Positions 52,862-61,500 of a DNA stretch of 64,000 nt are shown here, piece by piece; the first letter of the stretch is position 1; every line of letters starts with the position of its first letter. Source of the DNA: Laedolimicola ammoniilytica (GTDB lineage: Bacteria > Bacillota > Clostridia > Lachnospirales > Lachnospiraceae); NCBI RefSeq assembly GCF_025567165.1, contig NZ_JAOQKC010000007.1, positions 1-64,000 of the forward strand. Direction: 5' to 3'. Position numbers and translations under genes: made by a program. The notes under the pieces are model-generated. The model ran no database searches. It saw only the letters and a program-made list of their open reading frames with translations, and had not been told where the DNA came from.

Positions 52862-55800
52862 GCTTTGCTCTGCCCTCTCTCTTTATTTTCTTCGCTCTGT
52901 ATAAGAGCCATATTCCGATTCCCAGAAGAAGTACTGCGCCGCTGTAGCCGATGAGCAGCCAGGGCGTCTCCTTCTCCGCTTCCGCGAATTCCACCGGAGC
53001 TGTAATCGCATATACGCTCAGATGGTTGGTCTTGATATAGGCTACTCCGCCGGATCTCCGGGTCTCATAGAGCTCCACAGATCCGTCTTCTGTCACATAA
53101 GCCACCTGAATCAGAGAGTTCTCGTATGCTGCCGGGATAGGCAGTCCAATCTCAATCTCGCCATCAGGCTGCACCGTCTCTCCGTTCACCAGCAGGGTCA
53201 CATCGTAGCTGTCCACAATACCATAGCTTTCGCTGACCAGCTGCTTCACCATCCGCTCGGCCGCGTCGGAAGCCTGTACCTGCTTCACGTCCAGCTGTAC
53301 GCTGTCCGGAAGGCTGCCTTCCTTCGAGGCTACCACCACGCCGTAGACTGCGTTCTTCAGCACCACGTCCGTGTAGCTTGGTCCCGACTGGGTATCTGAA
53401 AAGCTTCTGCGGCTCTTCAATCTGCCGGTTTCTGTCAGCTCCTGCTCTGTATCCGTCTCATCCGTGTTCTGGATGATCTCCGGCTCCCGCACGGTGTAAC
53501 CTACGGTCACCACCTTGCTGTCCTGCAGCTCTTCCTTTACGGCCATGATCTTAAAGGTTGTCGCCCGGTTGACCGTCACAGGGCCTGTATAAAGCTCCAG
53601 TCCGTCCTTTTCCTTCAGGTTCGGATCCGCGCCGTCTGTCCGGTAATAGATGCTAGCTCCCTCGGTCCCGCAGGTGAATTCCACCTCCGTGCCCATCTCC
53701 AGCTCGCCGCTGGCGTAGCTGGTCTTCGGCGCTTCCACCTGATCGGCAAAGCCGTAGGTGAAGCTGCTGACCTCGGACTGCTCGTAATTCTCCGCCACCG
53801 CGATGGCTTTGATGGTTACGGCGCCGGTAATCACCACGCCGTCCTTATAGAGGTTGCTGGCTGTGCTTGGCTGGGTCCCGTCCGTCGTATAATAGATACT
53901 TCCGGTCTCTGCCGTCAGCTGAATGGCGCTCTTTTTGGTAAACACAGCCCCCGTGGGAACAGAGGACGTGGGCGCCGCCAGCCGGTTCATAATCGTATAA
54001 GTGAAGGTCGCCGCCGATACGGCCCGGTCTGTGCCCGAAGCCACGGCAATGGCCTTGATGGTAATGTTCTCGCCCGGTGTACCCTGGATCGTCACCCGGC
54101 TGCCCGAAGCGCTGCTTCTGGTGGGAGTGGATCCGTCTGTGGTATAGAAAATATCCGCGCCGGATACGTCGGAATTCAGCTGAATCACATCGCCGTTCTT
54201 CACGGTGCTGCCTGTGGGCCGGTCTGCAAAGATACCGCCCTCGTAGCTGCTGATGCTGTAGCTGTAATATCCGGTCTCACTGTCGCTGTAACCGGTCTTT
54301 GTGGCATAAGCCTGAACCGTAATCACATCCCCGGCATTGCCGCTGATGATGACGCTGTTACCGATGAGTACCTTCTGGTTATCCGTTTTTTTCGGGTCGC
54401 TTCCGTCTGTGGTATAGTGAATGGTCGCTCCACTGTCCCCGGTGAGGGTTACTACCGTTCCGGCCGCCACCACCGAGCCTGACTCGATGGAGGCCTGCGG
54501 TGTGGAAAGCTTCTCAGATACCGTGTAGGCGAAGGTTACGACCTCGCTCTCCATCTTATCCTTGACCGCCAGAGCTTTGATCGTAGTATTCTTACTGATC
54601 ACGAAGGGGTTCGTGCTGTCATATACATTGCTGGCCGTCGTCGGCGTACTGCCGTCTGTGGTGTAGTAAATCGCCGCGCCTTCCGTCGCCGTCTTCAGGG
54701 ACACCTGGGTGTTCTCAGCCACTGCCCCGGCCGCCGGGGTGGCATAGGGTGCCGACACAGCGCTGGGGTACTGGAAAATCAGTCTGGATATATTACTGCT
54801 GGCCAGTCCCTCGCACCAGGCCACCGCCGTAATCGTAATCACGGAGCTGTCCGTAATGGGCGGTACCGTAATGCCCTGGGTGGCGTCGTATTTCAAGGTA
54901 CTGGATCCGGTGGGCTTCAGCGTCGTCTCATCAAAGGCCGGCTCGCTGCCGTCCAGCGTGTAGAAAATCACAGCCCCTTCTGTGGCGGAGAACAGACGGA
55001 TCTTGGAACCGATGGTCACCTCTGTCCGCTTGTCTGAGCTGGCAGCCGGAACCGAAGTAACCGGCTCTACCGCCGCCTGGGCTCCTACGCTGTAGGTAAA
55101 CCGGGCCAGCTCGCTGTCCCGCTTGGTACGGGCCATTCCTGCCGCATACTCTTTGAATCTGCAGGCTACCGCTGTAATCGTGACGCTGCTTCCGTAGGAA
55201 GCAAAATCTGTGGAAATCTGAATGGGCGTCGTGATAAATTCCTTCGTCTCTGCTCCCAGCTCCACCTTTCCGTTTACAATGTTTACCACCGGCGCGCTGC
55301 CATTGGTCGTATAGAAAATTCGGCTGTTCGTCTCTCCGCAGATCAGATTCACCGTATCTCCTATCTGAACGGTAGCTCCGTTTGCCACGGACGCCACCGG
55401 CGTCGCTACCTGTTCCCGCAGGGAAAATCCGTAGCTGAACCGATCGGTGGTTCCGAATACCTTGCCTTCCACCACAGCCTGCGCATTAATCTCCAGATAA
55501 TTATCCGTATAAATGGTCTCGTCTACAACAATACGCGTCTGCTTATTATAGAGAAGAGTGTCGGCGCCGCATTCATACCACAGGCCATTCAGCTTCAGAT
55601 ACAGCTTTCCGTTCAGAGACGCGGTTCCGTCGCTCAGCCGCTGCTCCAGCTCTGCAATATTGCTGTCGCCTGCAGCCAGCTTCGTAAAGGAAGGCTGTTT
55701 TCCGTCCGTAGTATAGAAAATAATTGCCTGGTTTTCCGCGGACTTCAACTCAATCAGCTCAATCTCATCGCCATAGTCCACACCGCCGGTAATTACCTGG

Positions 55801-58535
55801 CCCTTTACATAAGCCTTGGCTGTAACGCCTGCAGGCTTGTCCGTCAGATATTTCAGCTCATATCTCCTGGGCGGGCTGCTCAGATGAGTACTGTCCTCCG
55901 GGGTCTTTGCGCGGACATAGAGATATTTACTTCCTGCCAGCGCTACCGGACTGCCTGTCCAGCTTCCCCACATGACATCCGAAACCGTATCCAGCTTCCG
56001 ATCCGTCAGGAGGTACTGGTATTCCAGGCCCGCTGCTGACACCGTACTCTTTATCTCCGTCAGTACTTCGTCCGGAGACACCGTATCCGTGCCTGCCGTT
56101 TTGCCGCTTTCCAGGGTCACTGTCGGAGCCTTCATGCTCTGAATCGTCCGTTCCTTTACCGCTGTTCCGCTGTAACCGTCAGCCATAGCCAGCGCATGGA
56201 CCGTCAGTCCCGCTGCCAGTTCAGAGGCCTTCAGTTTCTCGCCGCCCGTACCCTTTACGGTTCCTTTTTCTCCACAGCGATACCACAGTCCGTTGGCCCG
56301 GATATAGCAGTGGTTTCCGTATTCGGTATAAGCGGCCGCCCTTCCGGCTGCCTGGGCATCCAGGGCTTTCCGAAGCGTGGTATCGTCCACGCGCTCCACG
56401 GAAATTTCACCGGCCAGGCTGTATACGATCACCGTATTGTTGACGGTAGAGGAAAGCTTCAGGGTTCCGGTGCCGTCCTCGTCTGTATCCTTTACTGTGA
56501 TGTCCGGTTCTATCTCAAGCTTCAGGAACTCTGACTTCATGGGATTGCCGGTGTAGCTCAGGGCATATTCCCGGACCTCGCTCTCCACATAGACGCCGTC
56601 AAACTTCGTTCCCGTATTCCCGGAAGGTACCAGCTTCAGGTAAAGATACCCGTCTCCGGTCGGCAGATCCGCCGGAAGGGACGGAAGCTGCGTCCAGGAG
56701 GTAATGCTGTCCGTATCCATGATCTGGGTAGCGCTGAAGGCATATTCTACCTTTACCTTTTTTACTTCTGCTTCGTAATCTTCATAATAATCATGGGTGG
56801 AAGGATAGGGATTCGTCACCGTCACCGTCACAATCCGATCTCCCGGAATCAGTGCCGTGCTTCCTGCAGCGCTTCCGCTTTCCAGCAGAATGGCAGGAGG
56901 ATTCAGCTTCTGATAGCGGTGTACCCGGTTGACGTTATCCACTGCGCAGCCGTCCGCCAGCACACAGGTGCGAAGCTCCGCATACTGCCGGTTGGTGCTG
57001 TAATCCAGAGCCACTGCCGTTTTGTCATAATAGCTTACATTTGCTCCGCACTCATACCAGAGGCCGTTGACACGCACATAGCTTTTTCCGGAATAGCTGA
57101 GGATTCCCTTGCTGTAACTCTCTTTCTCTACTTCTGCTTTCAGACTGGCAATCAGCGTACTTCCCTGCACCTTCGTAAAGACTGCGTCTGCGCCATCCGT
57201 TGTATAAAAAATCTGTCCGTCGCTCTGCGCCGTAGTGAAGCTTACGGAATCGTCCGAAAGCGCTGCCTTTGCCGGCGCTGCTGCCTTGTTCAGGTAGCTA
57301 ATCCGGTACTCGGCCGCGTCGCTTGGAAGCCTGAGATTCGTATAGGTTCCCGATGTATACTGCGGCGTCATCCGCAGGTACAGATACTTCTTCCCTGCCA
57401 ACGCCACTGCGCGTCCGTCCCAGGTGTTCCAGGAAATCTTGCTTTTGTCGGTGATCTGCTGATCGCTGACACAGTATTCATAGATTCCCGTAAGCCCCGT
57501 CTCCCCGGGCTTCATCTCTGTCAGCCGATCGTCTGCGGAGATCCCTGTGGTCTCTGCGGCGCTTAAGGACGTTCCGCTTTCCAGAACCGCCGTAGGATCC
57601 GCCGCCTTCAACGCTGTATTGGTCATACTGTAGCTGTGCTTTTTATAAACGGCCACATCATAATCCGCGCGGAAACTCACTCCTGTTTTATCATCGTAAA
57701 GATAGAAGTCCGCTTCCGTTACCGTCAGCATATCGATTCGTACAACCCGCTTTCCGTCCACATACAGGGGCAGCTTCACGCCGTCGTTGTACTGCTTATA
57801 GTTCTTTTCTGTCATATAGGCTTCGATATAGGCTCCGAAAGCCCGTCCATAGCCTGTATTCCTTCCTCCGTCCTTGTTGGTCATCAGCATCCTGTCGGAT
57901 ACCGTGTAATCCGGGAATTCCGCCCGGAACTTGCCCCGGACCGTATTCTCAAAATCCGAAAAGCTGTCCTTATTCGATGCTGCCTTATCTTCGGTAACCA
58001 GATTGTAATAGGTTCTTACTGCCTTCACGTAGAAGGCGTTCCTGGTACTCTCACCTGTTATCTGAGATCCGTCGCTCCTTTCTGCGCTCCAGGTCCATTT
58101 CCCGATATCCCAGGTATTCCCTTTAGAATTTCCCAGATTATACTGAACCCGAAAAGAAAGAGAAGCGTCTTCCAGATAATCGGCGCTGATTGTCTGGTTT
58201 TCATTTTCATTTTCTACTTTATAAGTCTTTGTAACGCTGTTTGTATACAGAGTTGCCTCTGTATCCTTTACACTTCCGGCGATCGGCTTTTCCATGCCTG
58301 TAATGGTCACCTTCGTAAGATCGCCGGACTGCGTCCCGTTTTTCAGTCCCTCAGACCATAACCCATCTTTGGCGCTGTAAGTGATCTCGCCGGCTGCCCT
58401 GGCCTCCAGAAGCTGTCCGCCCCACTGGACGTACAGCAGCACCGCTGCCAGAATCAGGCAGAGTGTCCCCGTGATTCCATACCGGAATCTGGCTGTCTTA
58501 TGCAGTTTTCCAGAATCTAAATGTATCTTCTTCAT
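52851..58535 (-). CDS. Giant surface protein with chitobiase-like repeats, membrane-anchored
   Basis: 1,894 aa. A signal-anchor (TGTLCLILAAVLLYVQWGG, ending ARAAG) precedes a long extracellular region. From ~430 to ~1,660 there are about nine chitobiase/beta-hexosaminidase C-terminal-type (Fn3-like) modules with the motif YYTTDGS.PT. A conserved ~110-residue domain (SESYGIVDSYDVTLLVNGET, GEIEIGLPIPAAYENSL) comes before the C-terminal helix (WLLIGYSGAVLLLGIGIWLL) and a basic tail. ATG at 58535 has AAGGAG 8 bases upstream. No sorting LPXTG motif. Paralogous to the neighbour upstream. Confidence 0.85.
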   Translation of the reverse strand: MKKIHLDSGKLHKTARFRYGITGTLCLILAAVLLYVQWGGQLLEARAAGEITYSAKDGLWSEGLKNGTQSGDLTKVTITGMEKPIAGSVKDTEATLYTNSVTKTYKVENENENQTISADYLEDASLSFRVQYNLGNSKGNTWDIGKWTWSAERSDGSQITGESTRNAFYVKAVRTYYNLVTEDKAASNKDSFSDFENTVRGKFRAEFPDYTVSDRMLMTNKDGGRNTGYGRAFGAYIEAYMTEKNYKQYNDGVKLPLYVDGKRVVRIDMLTVTEADFYLYDDKTGVSFRADYDVAVYKKHSYSMTNTALKAADPTAVLESGTSLSAAETTGISADDRLTEMKPGETGLTGIYEYCVSDQQITDKSKISWNTWDGRAVALAGKKYLYLRMTPQYTSGTYTNLRLPSDAAEYRISYLNKAAAPAKAALSDDSVSFTTAQSDGQIFYTTDGADAVFTKVQGSTLIASLKAEVEKESYSKGILSYSGKSYVRVNGLWYECGANVSYYDKTAVALDYSTNRQYAELRTCVLADGCAVDNVNRVHRYQKLNPPAILLESGSAAGSTALIPGDRIVTVTVTNPYPSTHDYYEDYEAEVKKVKVEYAFSATQIMDTDSITSWTQLPSLPADLPTGDGYLYLKLVPSGNTGTKFDGVYVESEVREYALSYTGNPMKSEFLKLEIEPDITVKDTDEDGTGTLKLSSTVNNTVIVYSLAGEISVERVDDTTLRKALDAQAAGRAAAYTEYGNHCYIRANGLWYRCGEKGTVKGTGGEKLKASELAAGLTVHALAMADGYSGTAVKERTIQSMKAPTVTLESGKTAGTDTVSPDEVLTEIKSTVSAAGLEYQYLLTDRKLDTVSDVMWGSWTGSPVALAGSKYLYVRAKTPEDSTHLSSPPRRYELKYLTDKPAGVTAKAYVKGQVITGGVDYGDEIELIELKSAENQAIIFYTTDGKQPSFTKLAAGDSNIAELEQRLSDGTASLNGKLYLKLNGLWYECGADTLLYNKQTRIVVDETIYTDNYLEINAQAVVEGKVFGTTDRFSYGFSLREQVATPVASVANGATVQIGDTVNLICGETNSRIFYTTNGSAPVVNIVNGKVELGAETKEFITTPIQISTDFASYGSSVTITAVACRFKEYAAGMARTKRDSELARFTYSVGAQAAVEPVTSVPAASSDKRTEVTIGSKIRLFSATEGAVIFYTLDGSEPAFDETTLKPTGSSTLKYDATQGITVPPITDSSVITITAVAWCEGLASSNISRLIFQYPSAVSAPYATPAAGAVAENTQVSLKTATEGAAIYYTTDGSTPTTASNVYDSTNPFVISKNTTIKALAVKDKMESEVVTFAYTVSEKLSTPQASIESGSVVAAGTVVTLTGDSGATIHYTTDGSDPKKTDNQKVLIGNSVIISGNAGDVITVQAYATKTGYSDSETGYYSYSISSYEGGIFADRPTGSTVKNGDVIQLNSDVSGADIFYTTDGSTPTRSSASGSRVTIQGTPGENITIKAIAVASGTDRAVSAATFTYTIMNRLAAPTSSVPTGAVFTKKSAIQLTAETGSIYYTTDGTQPSTASNLYKDGVVITGAVTIKAIAVAENYEQSEVSSFTYGFADQVEAPKTSYASGELEMGTEVEFTCGTEGASIYYRTDGADPNLKEKDGLELYTGPVTVNRATTFKIMAVKEELQDSKVVTVGYTVREPEIIQNTDETDTEQELTETGRLKSRRSFSDTQSGPSYTDVVLKNAVYGVVVASKEGSLPDSVQLDVKQVQASDAAERMVKQLVSESYGIVDSYDVTLLVNGETVQPDGEIEIGLPIPAAYENSLIQVAYVTEDGSVELYETRRSGGVAYIKTNHLSVYAITAPVEFAEAEKETPWLLIGYSGAVLLLGIGIWLLYRAKKIKREGRAKHGE

Positions 58536-58586
58536 CAGGCACACTCCTTCTGTCTGTTATGTTAGCACAGCTTTTTCAAAAGCTCA

Positions 58587-61500
58587 TTACTCGTTCGGGT
58601 AGTCTTTTCTTTTTTTTCGCGCCAGATAGATGGTTCCCGCCAGCGCAACCACAAGGGCTGTGCCTCCCAGAAGCTGCAGCCAGGGAATCGTAAAGCTCCT
58701 TTTTTCCTCCAGCTTCAGCCCTACCAGCGCGTAATTGCTGAAATGCTTTACTTTTGCATAGGCTATCCCGTTTTCCCGCCAGGTGTCTGTCTTTGTAACC
58801 TTATTTTCTTCATTGATATATACAATCGTAACCGCAGCGTTCTGATACTTTGCCGGAATCGGAATTCCAATCTCCACTTCTCCCTCCGGCTGTACGATCT
58901 CTTCTCCCTGTACAAGCTTCATATCGTAGGACGCCAGAATCGCGTACTCCCGGCCAAAGATCTGCTGTACATTCTTCTGGGCCTCCGGCGCGTATTCCTG
59001 CTTTTCTGTCACCAGCTCCACATGCTTGGGGAAATTTTCTTCCGGACCGGATACCAGCGTCTGACAGTTTTTTTCCTTAAGCACCTTCCTGGAACCGGTA
59101 TTCTCCGTCTCGTCGGTAATCCGGGCCAGGGCTGACGCATCCGTATCGTGCAGGGCTTCCTCTGCCAGACGCTCTTCCTCCGCTTTTTTCTGCTCCACGG
59201 CAGGAATGGTGTCCACCACATACTGGAAGGTCCCCACTTTAGACAGCTGCATGCTTTCCTCGTAGGCCACCGCTTTAATGGTTACGGTTCTTCGGACGGT
59301 AATTCCCTCGTCTGTATACCGGATCATACTCTCCAGATTATCCCTGGTGGGATCGGTTCCGTCTGTGGAATAATAGATCGCCGCTGACGGACTTGCGCTG
59401 GTCAGATAGACCACGGTTCCCGGCTCCAGCGTCGCTCCGGATTCCTCGGAAGCCTCCGGAGTGCCGGCCCTTCCCGCCGCGCCGTAATAAAAGGAGGCTG
59501 TCTCACTGACTTCTCCATCAGCCGCCACCGCAATGGCCTTCAGGGTCGTAGTCTTATTGATCAGAATGGGATCGCTGTACAGGTTCGAGCTCTTGGTGGG
59601 CGCGCTGCCATCTGTGGTATAGTAAATCTTCTCCGCGGAAGCCCGCAGCTCAACCCGGACTGCCACAGTCAGCTTGCCGCCTGCAGGAGTTGCCGTAGGC
59701 GCTGTGGGGCGCTCCTTAATCCGATAGATAAAGGTGCTGACCGTACCGGTCTGTCCGCCAATGGACGCCACCGCCTTTACGGTTACCGTGCTGCCCGCTT
59801 CTCCTGTAATCGTTACAACCGTACCTTTGCTTCCATGCTCCGCCGGGGAGGATCCGTCTGTCGTATAATAGATGTCTGCCCCGGTTACGTCTGTCATCAG
59901 GTTTACCTTGGATCCACCGGATACCTCTGTGCCGCTGGCCACATCGGCTGTGACCCCTGCGGCGCTCTTACTGATCTGATAGGTAAAGGTCACGGTCTCG
60001 CTGGAGGATTTGTTCTCCATCTTTGCATAGGCCCGCACGGTAACCTGGGATCCCGGTGTTCCGTCCAGTATCACCTCTGTGCCGCTGGCCACTGCCGCAT
60101 TGCCTGCCGCAGCCGGATCGCTGCCGTCGGTCGTATAGTAAATCGCCGCGCCGCTCTCCGCCGACAGGGTAAGCCTGGTTCCTCTGGAAACCATAGCTCC
60201 GCTTTCAATGGACGCCGTCGGCGTTCCCAGCTGGCTGTTGGCTGTATAAGTCAGCGTTACAACCTCGCTCTTTACACTGTTTTTCACCGCAATCGCCTTG
60301 ACGATAACCTTTCCCTTTACCTCGATGGGCTGGGATTCGTCAAAGACTGAGCTGGACACGGTCGGATCCGCAGGCGTACTTCCGTCTGTACTCATGGTGT
60401 AGTGAATCACCGCTCCTTCGGTCCGGTTCTTCAGAAGAATCTTCGTTCCAATCTCCACACTGCCCGACGGGATATTTCCGTAAGGACTCTGCACCGTCTC
60501 CGGATATGCGTAGACAAAGACCGCCTCTTTACTGTTTTTATATTCCTCTGCCACGGACACGGCGCGAATGGTAAAATATCCCTCTCCGTCCGTCGGCATG
60601 GTAATGCCTTTTCCGGCGTCATACCGGAGCGTGCCTGTACCCACCTCCAGGGTGCCGTCCTCTTTCCAGGACACCTCCGGCGACGAGCCGTCCGCGGTAT
60701 AATAGATCGACGCGCCTTTGGTGCTAGAGGACAATAGAATCTTATCTCCCGGCGCCACTGTCGTAGGACTGCTCTCTGTGGTAGAAGGCGTCGCCGTAGG
60801 AGTAAGCGCCTGCTTCTGATCCGCTACCCGGTATATAAAGCAGACGGTTTCACTGCTCTTCATGCCTTCCTTTACCGCCCGGACGCTCACGTAGAACTGG
60901 CTTCCATAATCGCCGTCCACCAGAATTCCCTTACTGCTGTCATACGCCAGGGTTCCGGTCGCCTCGTCCACGCCTTCCGACACCTCTCCATTTTTCAGGA
61001 CATAATAAAGCTTTGCGTCCGACGTCTGGGAACGGAAGGAGATATAGGTTCCCTTTTCCACCACGGCGGTTTCCACATTCTGGCCATTGGGCAGACTCTG
61101 GGTTACCAGAGCCGCCTCCGGCGCTGCCACCTGTTCCGCCTGCTTCACCTTATAGCCATATACCGTCACTGTTCCCGGATCCAGATCCTCGCCCAGAACG
61201 GCCACGCCGATATACCGCATGACCGTATTGTCTGTGCTGTTGTGGAAGACCGGTCTGTTATCGCCCTGATACTGGGCTACCTCTGCCTTGTCCACGTGAT
61301 ACCAGCGCTCTCCGGCCTGATAATAGCCGTCTACGCCATCTTTATCTTTCAGCGCCGTGGTATCCCCGGTAATCCGTTCCACCGTAAAGGTGGCGTCATC
61401 CAGCCGATCCCCGGTCAGGAACAGAATCTTGGAACCGCTCTGTCCTCCCAGCGTGATGGAGGTGCCCGACGGAATCTCCGTAGCGGAAGCATCGTCTGAG

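Noticed and set aside
53600..60800. Regularly spaced similar DNA segments, checked as CRISPR
   Set aside because: They are codons for YYTTDGS-type protein modules at irregular long spacing inside an open frame; no short identical repeats with spacers.
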